Source: an uncultured Blautia sp.
GTDB lineage: Bacteria; Bacillota; Clostridia; Lachnospirales; Lachnospiraceae
Length of the DNA stretch: 64,000 nt
Direction of reading: 5' to 3'
Assembly: GCA_946622645.1 (NCBI GenBank)
Contig: CAMOQF010000001.1
Coordinates: 1 to 64,000, forward strand
Shown here: positions 8,609 to 17,530 of the stretch, piece by piece
Position numbering within the stretch: position 1 is the first letter of the stretch
Layout: every line of letters starts with the position of its first letter
Translations under genes and position numbers: made by a program
The notes under the pieces: generated by a model
What the model saw: the letters and a program-made list of their open reading frames with translations, nothing else
What the model was told of the DNA's origin: nothing
The model's database searches: none

Positions 8609-10460
8609 AGCAGACACCTCCTCCGTACTTTCTGGCGCCGCAGGCGGAGCATTTTGCGCGGCAGTTGGGAGTTACTTTTTCTTCGGCGGCCTGCTTCCAC
8701 TCACGCAGCAGAAAACGCTTTGTCACGCCGGCGTCGATAAAATCCCAGGGGAAGATCTCGTCCTCGGTCCGCTCGCGCAGGGTGTAGAAATCAGGATCGA
8801 CGCCTGTCTCAGCGAAAGCTTCCTTCCACAGGTCGTACCGGAACATTTCCGTCCAGGCGTCAAAGAGCGCTCCCTTTTTATAAGCCGCCAGGATGACCGG
8901 TCCGAGCCGCCTGTCTCCGCGGGCGAGAACGCCCTCCAGAACGGTCACGTCCGGCTCATGCCAGCTGTAATGGATGCTCTTCTGGTTCAGCTGGGAACGG
9001 ATCTCGCTTTTTACGATCCTGGCTTTTTGTGTATAATCCTCTTCCCGGCACATTTTCGCCCACTGGAAGGGCGTAAACGGCTTGGGCACAAAAAAGCTGG
9101 TGCTTACGTTGACCTGCACTTTTCCATGGCGTTCCGATTTGGGGACCTCGTAATACTCTTCCGCGATCTTTTCCGCCAGATGCGCGATGCCTTTCATGTC
9201 CTCCTCGGTCTCCGTAGGAAGTCCCAGCATAAAGTAGAGCTTGACGCGGTTCCACCCGCCGCGGAAGGCTTCCCCCGCTCCTTTGAGGATCACCTCTTCC
9301 GTAAGGCCTTTGTTGATCACGTCGCGAAGACGCTGGCTGCCTGCTTCCGGAGCAAAGGTGAGGCTCGATTTCCGGACATCCTGCACTTTGCTCATGACGT
9401 CCAGAGCGAAGGCATCGATCCGGAGAGAAGGCAGAGATATATTGACCGCCTGATCCTGAAACTCATCGATCAGGAAATTGACAAGCTCCGGCAGTGCTTC
9501 GTAATCGCTGGAGCTTAAGGAACTTAAGGAGATCTCATCGTGACCTGTGGCGTCCAGCATCTCTTTTGCAGTGGCTTTCAGCTCTTCGACGTCACGCTGG
9601 CGGGTCGGTCTGTAGATCATACCGGCCTGGCAGAAACGGCAGCCCCTGATACAGCCGCGCATGATCTCGAGGGTGACACGGTCCTGGGTGGCTTTTATAA
9701 AGGGGACCACCGGCCTGTGGATCACGTGATATTCATGTCTGACATCGGTGACTACCTGTTTTTCGACTACGGAGGGCACATCCTCATACAAAGGTGAGAA
9801 CGATGCGATAGTGCCGTCCTCCTTGTAAGCGGCCTCGTATAGAGAAGGCACATAGATGCCGGGAACACTGGCTGCTTTTCGAAGAAAGTCCTGCCGGGAA
9901 CCGCCATTCTTCTGATTTTCGATATACAGGTCGAAAAGAGCGTCGTAGCTTGTCTCGCCTTCTCCGATGTAGAACAGATCGAAGAACATGGCAAGCGGTT
10001 CCGGGTTGTAGGTGCAGGCACCGCCGCCGATCACGAGAGGATCGTCTTCTCCTCTTTCGGAGGATATAAGCGGAATGCCTGAAAGATCCAGCACCTGCAG
10101 CACGTTGGTATAGCACATCTCATACCCGAGACTGATCCCCAGGAAATCAAAATCTTTCAGTCTCTCCTGGGATTCCAGGGCAAAGAGGGGAATATGCTCT
10201 TTCCGCATCAAAGCGTCCAGGTCCGGCCACGGCGAAAAGACACGTTCGCACCAGACGTCGTCTCGTTGGTTGAACATATCGTAGAGGATCATGATGCCCA
10301 GGTTGGACATCCCTATTTCATAAACATCCGGAAAGCACATGGCAAACCGGATGTTCACAGAGTCTTTATCTTTTATTACCGCGTTTACTTCCCCGCCGAT
10401 ATAGCGTGCTGCTTTGTCAACGGAGAGAAGGATCTCATCAGGAAGTGCAAGCTCTCTCAA
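8583..10460 (-). CDS. B12-binding/radical SAM protein, TIGR03960 family
   Basis: A cytosolic radical SAM enzyme of about 625 residues. The N-terminal half has a cobalamin-binding-like fold region (FPDVYEIGMSNLG, then LGISLGYEM). The cluster motif C-x3-C-x2-C is in RGCIRGCRFCQAG near the middle, followed by SLSSLSSSDY and LRIDAF. The C-terminus carries extra cysteines (CRAKCSACGARKYGGGVC). The substrate is unknown; the family is conserved next to DUF2344. The frame extends to 10520, but TTG 10460 has AAAGGAG seven bases upstream and gives the family-like start LRELALPDEILLSV. It follows the GDPD gene by 56 bases. Confidence 0.88.
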   Translation of the reverse strand: MRELALPDEILLSVDKAARYIGGEVNAVIKDKDSVNIRFAMCFPDVYEIGMSNLGIMILYDMFNQRDDVWCERVFSPWPDLDALMRKEHIPLFALESQERLKDFDFLGISLGYEMCYTNVLQVLDLSGIPLISSERGEDDPLVIGGGACTYNPEPLAMFFDLFYIGEGETSYDALFDLYIENQKNGGSRQDFLRKAASVPGIYVPSLYEAAYKEDGTIASFSPLYEDVPSVVEKQVVTDVRHEYHVIHRPVVPFIKATQDRVTLEIMRGCIRGCRFCQAGMIYRPTRQRDVEELKATAKEMLDATGHDEISLSSLSSSDYEALPELVNFLIDEFQDQAVNISLPSLRIDAFALDVMSKVQDVRKSSLTFAPEAGSQRLRDVINKGLTEEVILKGAGEAFRGGWNRVKLYFMLGLPTETEEDMKGIAHLAEKIAEEYYEVPKSERHGKVQVNVSTSFFVPKPFTPFQWAKMCREEDYTQKARIVKSEIRSQLNQKSIHYSWHEPDVTVLEGVLARGDRRLGPVILAAYKKGALFDAWTEMFRYDLWKEAFAETGVDPDFYTLRERTEDEIFPWDFIDAGVTKRFLLREWKQAAEEKVTPNCRAKCSACGARKYGGGVCFESTDPVF

Positions 10461-10516
10461 GGGCGCGCTCCTTTCTGTTTTATACATTTTGCTTGTTCCG
10501 GGTGCCGGGAAAAAGA

Positions 10517-11329
10517 TCATGAAGGGATAAAGCCTTCAAAGATCGGCCAGATCCCTTCTTTTACGGCTTTTTCAAGGTCTTCTTTGTTCCGCAGCGTCCA
10601 GGCGACAGGCTGGATGCCCAGAAGCTTGCCGGAAAGCCATACAGGCGGGATCTTCCGGTCGCCGAAGCGGCATGCTACGAAATCCGGCCTGGTGAGAACG
10701 TTGGTCAGAAGGGTCGTGGCGAGGACAGCCGAAGGCAGGGAAAGACCTGCACGGTCTTTGATAAAATTCTGCGTCAGCTGACCCCGGATCACATCCGGTC
10801 TGTTCTTCTTCAGCCATCTTACGGCGCGCGGGTCGAAGCTCTCCACGCAGTAAGGTCCTCTGTACTTGTCAAGCTCCTGGAATACGCGTTCACAAAGCTC
10901 GCTTTGGTTGCCGCGGTGGACTTTAAGCTCGATGATCAGAGGAACCTTTCCGTCGATCAGGTCCAGGACCTGCCGGAAAGTGGGGATGGTCTGATCGCTT
11001 TCGCCGAGGCGGTACTCTCCCAGCTCAGCCTGGATCAGGGATTCCACAACGCCGCTTTTCCCGGTCATTCTTTTCAGTTCATCGTCGTGAAAGACGGCCA
11101 GATTCCCGTCGCTCAGGAGATGGACGTCCAGCTCACAGCCATAGCCGTGGGAAACGGCTCTCCGAAACGCTTCCAGACTGTTTTCGGGAGCGTCCGGTTT
11201 CTGATGAAGGCCTCTGTGGGCATACAGCCACCCGTCAAAGGCGCTCAGGGAGGAACTGCCGCGGCGCCCTTTCAGCGCCGCCATATACAACGCGGGCAGA
11301 CCCGCTGTAAAGACCAGCCATTTTTTCAT
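10517..11329 (-). CDS. Glycerophosphodiester phosphodiesterase family protein
   Basis: A 270-residue GDPD/PI-PLC-type TIM-barrel hydrolase, expected to cleave glycerophosphodiesters to glycerol-3-phosphate and an alcohol. Motifs: LYAHRGLH near residue 38 (catalytic HRG), PENSLEAF, CELDVHLLSDG and VFHDDEL with the metal-binding Glu/Asp and second His, and LIIELK later. A single hydrophobic segment at the N-terminus (LVFTAGLPALYMAAL) suggests a membrane-tethered or exported form. It lies directly downstream of hisIE (19-base gap), so it probably shares the his transcript, though no link to histidine synthesis is evident. Confidence 0.85.
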   Translation of the reverse strand: MKKWLVFTAGLPALYMAALKGRRGSSSLSAFDGWLYAHRGLHQKPDAPENSLEAFRRAVSHGYGCELDVHLLSDGNLAVFHDDELKRMTGKSGVVESLIQAELGEYRLGESDQTIPTFRQVLDLIDGKVPLIIELKVHRGNQSELCERVFQELDKYRGPYCVESFDPRAVRWLKKNRPDVIRGQLTQNFIKDRAGLSLPSAVLATTLLTNVLTRPDFVACRFGDRKIPPVWLSGKLLGIQPVAWTLRNKEDLEKAVKEGIWPIFEGFIPS

Positions 11330-11348
11330 CGCTCATCTACCTTCTTTT

Positions 11349-12650
11349 TTATTCTCGTCTTGCAAGTTCGTCAGTGATGTCTTCCCAGGTGACGCCCTTT
11401 TCCACCATCAGCACCATCGCGTGATACAGAAAATCCGCGATCTCGTACTTGATCTCTTCCGCATCCGGATTCTTCGCGGCGATCACGATCTCGGTGCACT
11501 CTTCTCCCACTTTTTTCAGGATCTTGTCGATCCCTTTGTCAAAGAGATAATTGGTGTAGGAACCTTCACGCGGGTTCTCTTTGCGGTCCACGATCACATC
11601 GTAGACGTGCTGGAACACCCGTAAGGGGTTTGCGTCGCGGGAAGGCTTTTCCAGAATGTTCTTGAAAAAGCAGCTGTAGCTGCCGGTATGGCAGGCAGGT
11701 CCCACCTGAGAGACCCTGGCAAGGATCGTGTCATTGTCACAGTCCAGCGTGAGGGAACGCACATGCTGGACATGGCCGGAGGTCTCGCCTTTTTTCCAGA
11801 GGGTCTGGCGGCTGCGGCTGTAATAAGTCATGCGGCCGGTGCGAAGCGTAGTCTCAAAAGCCTCCTGGTTCATATAGGCGACCATCAGGACCTGGTCGGT
11901 ACGGTTGTCCTGCACGACCACGGGGATCATTCCGTCGGAATTCAGCTTCAGGTCTTCCCAGCGGATATCGCTCTCATACAGACAGACGGACAGCCCCTGC
12001 TCCTGACAGCGTTTTTTAAACGCAGTGATATCGGTTTCCTTCTGACTGATAAAGCTTCCCGAAAGACCGGACAGATTCTGCATGGTTAGCAGAGAGATCA
12101 GTCGATAGCTCTCCTGTTCGTCCGTCAGCAGGATGACCGAAAGGCCGGATGTTTCCTGCAGAGAGGAGACGGTCGAGAGAAGCGTCTCATCGTCATCCAG
12201 GCAGAGGATGCCTTCTGCTTTCTCTCGGATCACCTCGGAAGCAAGCAGCACATCCGGGGCGGACAGGGTGCTGACCCAGATCCGGTCCTTCCCGAAACGC
12301 CCGGACGCTTCCCGCAGAAGTTTTTCATTTTCGCTTCGCGAAAGGTTGAGGACGACCTTTTCGCATCCTGCATAGAGAAGCTTTTTGACATCCTCCAGCC
12401 TTTTTATGTTGCCTGCCGCATACACGGGGATCCCGGCATACAGGCAGATGTTTTTGATCATGGCGATGGCTTTTTCATGGCTCTGGTCGTCCGTCGAAAA
12501 GTCGAACACCAACAGGGCGTCCGCTCCGTTTTCGCCGTAGAAGGAAGCCAGGGGAAGAACTTCTCCGTCCCCGAACAGATTCCTCTGTCCGAAGCCTGTC
12601 ACAGCTTTATTATCCTGCAGATAGATGCAGGGGATCATCTTTTTTTTCAT
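11349..12650 (-). CDS. hisIE: HisIE (phosphoribosyl-AMP cyclohydrolase / phosphoribosyl-ATP diphosphatase) with degenerate HisF-like N-domain
   Basis: A 433-residue triple-domain protein catalysing two consecutive histidine steps. Residues about 1-222 resemble a HisF/HisA half-barrel protein (MIPCIYLQDNK, YAAGNIKRLEDVKKL) but lack the catalytic aspartates: the usual CLDVKDG reads CIYLQDN, and the AIDAKR position reads STLSAP. Residues about 228-335 are HisI (VLMVAYMNQEAF, TYYSRSRQTLWKKG, and metal-binding DCDND and CHTG). Residues about 345-430 are HisE (KVGEECTEIVIAAKN, EIADFLYH). ATG 12650 overlaps the hisB stop as TGATG and has AAAGGAG seven bases upstream. Ordinary HisIE proteins are near 200-250 residues, so the N-terminal domain is an addition. 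Confidence 0.92.
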   Translation of the reverse strand: MKKKMIPCIYLQDNKAVTGFGQRNLFGDGEVLPLASFYGENGADALLVFDFSTDDQSHEKAIAMIKNICLYAGIPVYAAGNIKRLEDVKKLLYAGCEKVVLNLSRSENEKLLREASGRFGKDRIWVSTLSAPDVLLASEVIREKAEGILCLDDDETLLSTVSSLQETSGLSVILLTDEQESYRLISLLTMQNLSGLSGSFISQKETDITAFKKRCQEQGLSVCLYESDIRWEDLKLNSDGMIPVVVQDNRTDQVLMVAYMNQEAFETTLRTGRMTYYSRSRQTLWKKGETSGHVQHVRSLTLDCDNDTILARVSQVGPACHTGSYSCFFKNILEKPSRDANPLRVFQHVYDVIVDRKENPREGSYTNYLFDKGIDKILKKVGEECTEIVIAAKNPDAEEIKYEIADFLYHAMVLMVEKGVTWEDITDELARRE

Positions 12651-13240
12651 CACAATGCTCCTTTGGTCGAAGGAATTCCGTCTACGCGGCTGTCAAAGCC
12701 TGCCGCCATATCCAGGGCTTTTCCGAAGCATTTGAACATGGCTTCCGCCATATGATGGCTGTTTCCCGGAGTCAGGACTTTTATATGCAGGTTCATCTGC
12801 GCGTTCGAAGCGACGGCGTAGAAGAATTCCCTTACCATCTCGGTGGACATATCCCCTATCTTTTCCGTACCGAACGCTGCCTCATAGGAAAAATACGCAC
12901 GTCCGCAGAGATCCACGGCACACAGAACGAGTACCTCATCCATGGGAAGGATAAAGTGTCCGTATCGGCGGATGCCTTTCTTGTCTCCAAGCGCTTCCGC
13001 TATGGCTTTTCCAAGCACGATGCCGGTATCTTCGATCGTGTGGTGGTCGTCCACCTGCAGGTCTCCCTCCACATGGCAGGTCAGGTCAAAAAGACCGTGG
13101 CGGGCAAAACCGTCCAGCATGTGGTCAAAAAAACCTACGCCTGTGCAGACTTCCGTTTTTCCGCTCCCGTCGAGGTGAATGCCCAGACGGATCCTGGTTT
13201 CCCGGGTGTTTCTTTCGATGGCAGACTCTCGCTTTGACAT
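12650..13240 (-). CDS. hisB: Imidazoleglycerol-phosphate dehydratase
   Basis: About 196 residues, the usual length for monofunctional HisB. It dehydrates imidazole glycerol phosphate to imidazole acetol phosphate. Signature motifs with manganese-binding histidines: GVGFFDHMLDGFARHG, DDHHTIEDTGIVLG and NSHHMAEAMFKCFGKAL. ATG 13240 is one base after the hisD stop and has AAAGGA upstream; a more distant TTG at 13258 is not needed. It is the fourth gene of a hisZ-G-D-B-IE operon, with its stop overlapping the hisIE start. Confidence 0.96.
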   Translation of the reverse strand: MSKRESAIERNTRETRIRLGIHLDGSGKTEVCTGVGFFDHMLDGFARHGLFDLTCHVEGDLQVDDHHTIEDTGIVLGKAIAEALGDKKGIRRYGHFILPMDEVLVLCAVDLCGRAYFSYEAAFGTEKIGDMSTEMVREFFYAVASNAQMNLHIKVLTPGNSHHMAEAMFKCFGKALDMAAGFDSRVDGIPSTKGAL

Positions 13241-13241
13241 G

Positions 13242-14540
13242 TCATTTCCTTTCTTCAAAACGGACGGCGATGGAATTCGCGTGCGCGGTCAGCTGTTCGG
13301 ACGCGGCAAAGCGCTCGATATCCTGATGCACGGCTTCCAGGGCCTGCCTGGAGTAATAGATGATGCTGGATTTCTTGATAAAGTCGTCGACGGAAAGAGC
13401 CGAGAAAAAGCGTGCCGTTCCGTTGGTGGGAAGCACATGGTTCGGTCCTGCGAAATAATCGCCGAGCGGTTCGGAGCTGTATTCGCCAAGGAAGATGGCA
13501 CCGGCGTTTCTGACCTTCATCATGACTTCAAAGGGATTTTTCGTCACGATCTCCAGGTGTTCGGACGCGATGGCGTCCACGGCTTCGATGGCATCCTCCA
13601 TGGAGTCTGTCGTCAGGATATAGCCGAAGCTGTCGAGAGACTTCCGGATGATCTCGCTGCGGGAGAGGACTTTTACAAAGCCTTCGACCTCCTCTTCCAC
13701 TCTGGACGCCAGCTCTTCGGAGGTGGTTACCAGAATGGCGCTTGCCATCTCATCGTGTTCAGCCTGGGACAGAAGGTCGGCCGCGACAAACCTGGGGTTC
13801 GCCGTCTCGTCCGCAAGGACGAGGATCTCGCTCGGACCAGCGATGGAGTCGATGCTTACAAAACCGTAAACGGCTTTTTTTGCAAGGGCTACGAAGATGT
13901 TGCCGGGGCCTACGATCTTGTCTGCCTTCGGGATGCTCTCGGTCCCATAGGCGAGGGCTCCGATCGCCTGCGCCCCGCCGGCTTTGTAGATCCGGTCGGC
14001 GCCGGCTTCACAGGCGGCTACCAGGGTGGATGGAAAGACCTTCCCGTTTTGATCGGGGGGCGTCGTCATGATGATCTCCGGCACGCCTGCGACCTTGGCG
14101 GGAACGATGTTCATAAGGACCGAGGAAGGATAGACGGCTTTTCCGCCCGGCACATAGACCCCCACCCGGGACAGAGGCGTTACCTTCTGCCCGAGCATGG
14201 TTCCTTCCGGCGTGGTGGTAAACCAGCTGTTCTGGAGCTGCTTCTGGTGAAAATCCCGGATGTTCACGAGGGATCTGCGGATCACTTCAAGGAGGGAAGG
14301 ATCCACCAGAGAATAGGCTTCCCGGATCTCCTCTTCCGTGACCAGGACGGTGTCCTTTGTGATCCGGACCTTGTCGAATTTTTCGGTATAGTCAAATACG
14401 GCTTCGTCTCCCCGGGTCTGTACGTCCTGCAGGATGTCGGCGACGATCTTTTCATATTCGCCGTAATTGCGGGGAGAACGTTTTAAAAGGCTGTCCAGAA
14501 GGTCTTTGGTAGATTCTTTGGTGAGTTTTATTCTTTTCAT
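13242..14540 (-). CDS. hisD: Histidinol dehydrogenase
   Basis: A 432-residue HisD, the zinc enzyme that oxidises L-histidinol to L-histidine with two NAD+. Visible family features are GVYVPGGKAVYPSSVLM, the GPSEILVLADE segment, AEHDEMASA (zinc ligands), SEHLEI and GPNHVLPT near the C-terminus. Length matches the family. ATG 14540 has AAAGGAT upstream; it starts 10 bases after hisG and ends one base before hisB. Confidence 0.96.
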   Translation of the reverse strand: MKRIKLTKESTKDLLDSLLKRSPRNYGEYEKIVADILQDVQTRGDEAVFDYTEKFDKVRITKDTVLVTEEEIREAYSLVDPSLLEVIRRSLVNIRDFHQKQLQNSWFTTTPEGTMLGQKVTPLSRVGVYVPGGKAVYPSSVLMNIVPAKVAGVPEIIMTTPPDQNGKVFPSTLVAACEAGADRIYKAGGAQAIGALAYGTESIPKADKIVGPGNIFVALAKKAVYGFVSIDSIAGPSEILVLADETANPRFVAADLLSQAEHDEMASAILVTTSEELASRVEEEVEGFVKVLSRSEIIRKSLDSFGYILTTDSMEDAIEAVDAIASEHLEIVTKNPFEVMMKVRNAGAIFLGEYSSEPLGDYFAGPNHVLPTNGTARFFSALSVDDFIKKSSIIYYSRQALEAVHQDIERFAASEQLTAHANSIAVRFEERK

Positions 14541-14550
14541 CTTTTATCCT

Positions 14551-15186
14551 TTACAGTACGGCTCTGAGGGAGCGGATAAGTTCACGGATGCGTTCGTCTT
14601 CCATCTTCATGCTGACCTGGTTCACGACCATGCGGGCGGACAGGGGGCAGACCTCTTCCAGCACCGTCAGTCCGTTTTCTTTCAATGTCGAACCGGTCTC
14701 CACGATATCGACGATCACCTCGGAGAGGCCTACGATCGGCGCAAGCTCGATGGATCCGTTCAGTTTGATCAGCTCTACGGTCTGGTGTCTCTGGTTGAAA
14801 AAATAATCCCGCGCGATGTTGGGATATTTGGTGGCGACACGGAGAAGCTGGTTGGTGTTCAGCAGTTCTCTCGCCGATTCCGGTCCGCAGACGCACATGC
14901 GGCATTTTCCGAAGCCGAGGTCCAGGACCTCGTATAGCTTTCTGCCTTCTTCAAGCAGCGTGTCCTTTCCTACGACGCCGATGTCCGCGGCGCCGTACTC
15001 CACATAGGTGGGAACGTCCGGCCCTTTGGCCAGAAAGAAACGCAGCTTTTTCTCTTCGTTTACAAAGATCAGCTTACGCGTCTTTTTATCCTGCATTTCG
15101 GTGCAGGTGATGCCGACCTTCTGGAGAAGTTCCAGCGTCTTCTCGGCAAGCCGTCCTTTTGTCAGTGCAAATGTCAGGTATCTCAA
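14551..15186 (-). CDS. hisG: ATP phosphoribosyltransferase, short form
   Basis: Catalyses the first step of histidine synthesis, ATP + PRPP to phosphoribosyl-ATP. At about 211 residues it is the short form lacking the C-terminal regulatory domain, which in other bacteria needs HisZ; hisZ is directly upstream. Motifs: [35 protein letters not shown] with the PRPP-binding loop. The start is TTG 15186, with AAGGAGG seven bases upstream; it overlaps the hisZ stop as TTGA, a four-base coupling junction. Confidence 0.95.
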   Translation of the reverse strand: MRYLTFALTKGRLAEKTLELLQKVGITCTEMQDKKTRKLIFVNEEKKLRFFLAKGPDVPTYVEYGAADIGVVGKDTLLEEGRKLYEVLDLGFGKCRMCVCGPESARELLNTNQLLRVATKYPNIARDYFFNQRHQTVELIKLNGSIELAPIVGLSEVIVDIVETGSTLKENGLTVLEEVCPLSARMVVNQVSMKMEDERIRELIRSLRAVL

Positions 15187-16307
15187 GGGCAAACCTCCTT
15201 ATCCGCCGCGAAGAGTCTGACCGCCCTTCCCTCGGCCCTGAGCTTCTGAGCAGTCCTGATGGCCTGCTCTCTTTCCTCCGGAAGGTAGCGGATCTCCTGG
15301 ATCTCGTATCCGGTGTCCTTCAAAAGCTTTTGTCTGGAAAGAGCCAGAAGCAAGTTTTCGATCACGATGCAGAAACCGATGGCCGGCGCGTTCTTCCCGA
15401 AATGCGCGGGAAGATGGTCGTATCTTCCGCCTTTGATGAGGGGCTCTCCGGAGCCGTAGGTAAAGGCGCTGAAGATGATTCCGGTATAATAGCGGTATTT
15501 GCTCAGCATGCCGAAATCGAAGGAGATGTATTTTTCATATCCGTAGCAGGAAAGGATATCATAGATCCGGCGGAGCCTGTCGACAGCAGAAAGCGCCACA
15601 GGATCATCGGTAAGCTTTTCGGCTTTGTCCAGCACGTCCGGTCCGCCATAGAGGGACGAAAGGCTCACAAAAGCCTTTGCCAGGCTCTCTTCCACCCCGT
15701 GTTCCATCACGACGGTCTCTACGCCGAATTCGTTTTTCTGGGAGATCAGCTCACGGATCTCGTTTTCGGTCTCCTCCGGAAGGCCTGCTTTGGCGATCAG
15801 GGACTTGAAATAGTCCACTTCTCCCACGCTCACCTGGAATTCCGTTAGGCCGGATTCCAGGAGGCATTCCACCGTCATGGCGAGCAGCTCTGCGTCGCAG
15901 TCGCAGCTGTCGTCTCCAAAATGCTCCACGCCCATCTGCGTCGTCTCCTTCAGCTGTCCGCGGAGGCTGGAATGATTGATAAAAGTCTTTCCTGTGTAAA
16001 AAAGGCTGACCGGCGTTTTGTCCGGTTCATAGTAGGTCGCGGCCGCCCTCGATACCGGAGGGGTGAAGTCAGGCCGCAGGACCAGCGTATTTCCCTCCCG
16101 GTCAAAAAATTTGAAAAGCTCCCGGGAAGGGGTGGTCCCTACTTCACTTGAAAACACTTCAAAATACTCAAAAGCGGGTGTCTCGATCTCCCGGCACCCG
16201 AACCGCAGGAAAACCTTACGAAGCTTTTCCTGCAGCGCTCTTTTCTGATCGCATTCCGATCCTGTGATATCCCGAACGCCGTCGGGTGTATGAAAGATTC
16301 TCTGCAA
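15183..16307 (-). CDS. hisZ: ATP phosphoribosyltransferase regulatory subunit
   Basis: A 374-residue histidyl-tRNA-synthetase-like paralogue that lacks an anticodon-binding domain, the hallmark of HisZ. It assembles with short HisG and confers activity and histidine feedback. Class II synthetase-like segments are [36 protein letters not shown] and [11 protein letters not shown]; late in the protein is [27 protein letters not shown] 16307 has GGAGG eight bases upstream. It follows recU by 16 bases, so the his genes appear embedded in a longer transcript; no T-box or leader peptide was seen. Confidence 0.93.
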   Translation of the reverse strand: MQRIFHTPDGVRDITGSECDQKRALQEKLRKVFLRFGCREIETPAFEYFEVFSSEVGTTPSRELFKFFDREGNTLVLRPDFTPPVSRAAATYYEPDKTPVSLFYTGKTFINHSSLRGQLKETTQMGVEHFGDDSCDCDAELLAMTVECLLESGLTEFQVSVGEVDYFKSLIAKAGLPEETENEIRELISQKNEFGVETVVMEHGVEESLAKAFVSLSSLYGGPDVLDKAEKLTDDPVALSAVDRLRRIYDILSCYGYEKYISFDFGMLSKYRYYTGIIFSAFTYGSGEPLIKGGRYDHLPAHFGKNAPAIGFCIVIENLLLALSRQKLLKDTGYEIQEIRYLPEEREQAIRTAQKLRAEGRAVRLFAADKEVCP

Positions 16308-16323
16308 TAGTCTGTCCTCCGGA

Positions 16324-16860
16324 TCAATAATTCCTGTCCGCCAGATCCATTTTCAGCCGCTCCAGATACGGAACCATCACGCCGCCATGCGCCGGCAGAA
16401 AGTAGGCAGGGTTCAGCTCATCCTGGCGGAAGCTCTTGCGCCCGCCGTTGTTCATCCTCTCCCAGAACACCAGAAGCTCTGAGAGACGCAGGTAATAAAA
16501 CCGGTTTTCGGAGCTGTAGAACAACAGAAAAAAGGCGATGCCTCCCTGCTGTTCAAATTCTTCCATAAACCGTACCTGATGCGGATGGATGTTGGCAAGG
16601 GGGAAGGTCTCTTTTGCGCATTCCTTGGCGTCAAAACAGACCGGAATGCCCTGCACTGCCCCGATATAATCCACCGTGCTCTGCTGGTCAAAATACGCGA
16701 GGGTGATCTGGCGTGATTCCTTGTCCATCCGGACCGGCGTGATGGGGGTCGGGATCTTCTGGATCAGAGCCAGGTGTTTTTCCCTGTACTGTTCGTTTGT
16801 GCGGTTTACAAGCTCCTCCAGGGTGCTCCCCCTGAGGCCTCTGCTGTTCCAGGTCGCCAT
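16324..16860 (-). CDS. recU: Holliday junction resolvase RecU
   Basis: About 178 residues. RecU cleaves Holliday junctions in Firmicutes, cooperating with RuvAB. Family features: NSRGLRGSTLEELVNRTNEQY at the N-terminus, STVDYIGAVQGIPVCFDAKE (metal-binding core Asp/Glu/Lys), HPHQVRFMEEF, and FYYLRLSELLVFW. ATG 16860 matches family length; the frame extends to 16935 but the upstream part lies within lepB. It starts five bases after lepB. Confidence 0.92.
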   Translation of the reverse strand: MATWNSRGLRGSTLEELVNRTNEQYREKHLALIQKIPTPITPVRMDKESRQITLAYFDQQSTVDYIGAVQGIPVCFDAKECAKETFPLANIHPHQVRFMEEFEQQGGIAFFLLFYSSENRFYYLRLSELLVFWERMNNGGRKSFRQDELNPAYFLPAHGGVMVPYLERLKMDLADRNY

Positions 16861-16864
16861 AGGA

Positions 16865-17446
16865 TCACTCCCAGAGGATCTTGGGCTTGATGATCGGCCA
16901 GTAACGGAACAGGGCTTTGCCCACGATCTTGTCAAATTTCACAAACTTATTCACCCAGTAACGGGAGTCCTTCGAATTTTCACGGTTGTCTCCCAGCATG
17001 AAATAGCAGTCTTCCGGCACGGTTATGGTCCCGTTCGGCGTAGAGGCATAGTGGAAGTAGGTGTATCCGGTCGCGAAATCGTCTCTCAGCGGTTCGCTTG
17101 ATCCGTCCACATAGACCTTGCCGTCCTGAATGGTGAGGGTCTCGCCGGGCAGGCCGATGATACGTTTGATAAACAGCTTCTTTTCGTTGTCAGGATAATG
17201 GAAGATCACGATATCGTATCTTTCCGGATCCCTCATCTTGACGTTATAATGGAACGGTCCCAGATCGATGTTGATCCCGTAGGCCATCCGGAGTCCGAAG
17301 ATACGGTCCCCCGTCATGATGGTGGTCTCCATGGATGCGGAAGGAATCTTGGCGTTGATCAGGATGACGCCGTCCACGATCACTACGACAACGACGACCA
17401 GGATGATCATTTTTACATATTCCATGATCTCACTCTTATATTTCAT
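16865..17446 (-). CDS. lepB: Signal peptidase I
   Basis: A 193-residue type I signal peptidase that cuts Sec/Tat signal peptides outside the membrane. One N-terminal membrane segment (residues about 12-31) precedes the catalytic serine in PSASMETTI (Ser38); the catalytic lysine is in LFIKRIIGLPGE, and the C-terminal box is GDNRENSKDSRYW. ATG 17446 has GAGGAAG upstream. The frame stays open for 37 acidic codons upstream without an ATG, GTG or TTG, so a longer N-terminus from a rarer start cannot be fully excluded. Confidence 0.93.
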   Translation of the reverse strand: MKYKSEIMEYVKMIILVVVVVVIVDGVILINAKIPSASMETTIMTGDRIFGLRMAYGINIDLGPFHYNVKMRDPERYDIVIFHYPDNEKKLFIKRIIGLPGETLTIQDGKVYVDGSSEPLRDDFATGYTYFHYASTPNGTITVPEDCYFMLGDNRENSKDSRYWVNKFVKFDKIVGKALFRYWPIIKPKILWE

Positions 17447-17530
17447 AGGTTCTTCCTCGCCTTCTCCTTCGGAAGAATCGACTATCTGTTCATTCTTTTC
17501 TTCTGAGGGTGTGTTTGGATTTTCGGTCAG

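Noticed and set aside
13179-14486. 435-codon plus-strand frame opposite hisD
   Set aside because: Antisense shadow of hisD; no motif or ribosome-binding site.
17447-17530. N-terminal extension of LepB upstream of ATG 17446
   Set aside because: The frame is open for 37 acidic codons, but there is no ATG, GTG or TTG, and the ATG has a suitable Shine-Dalgarno.
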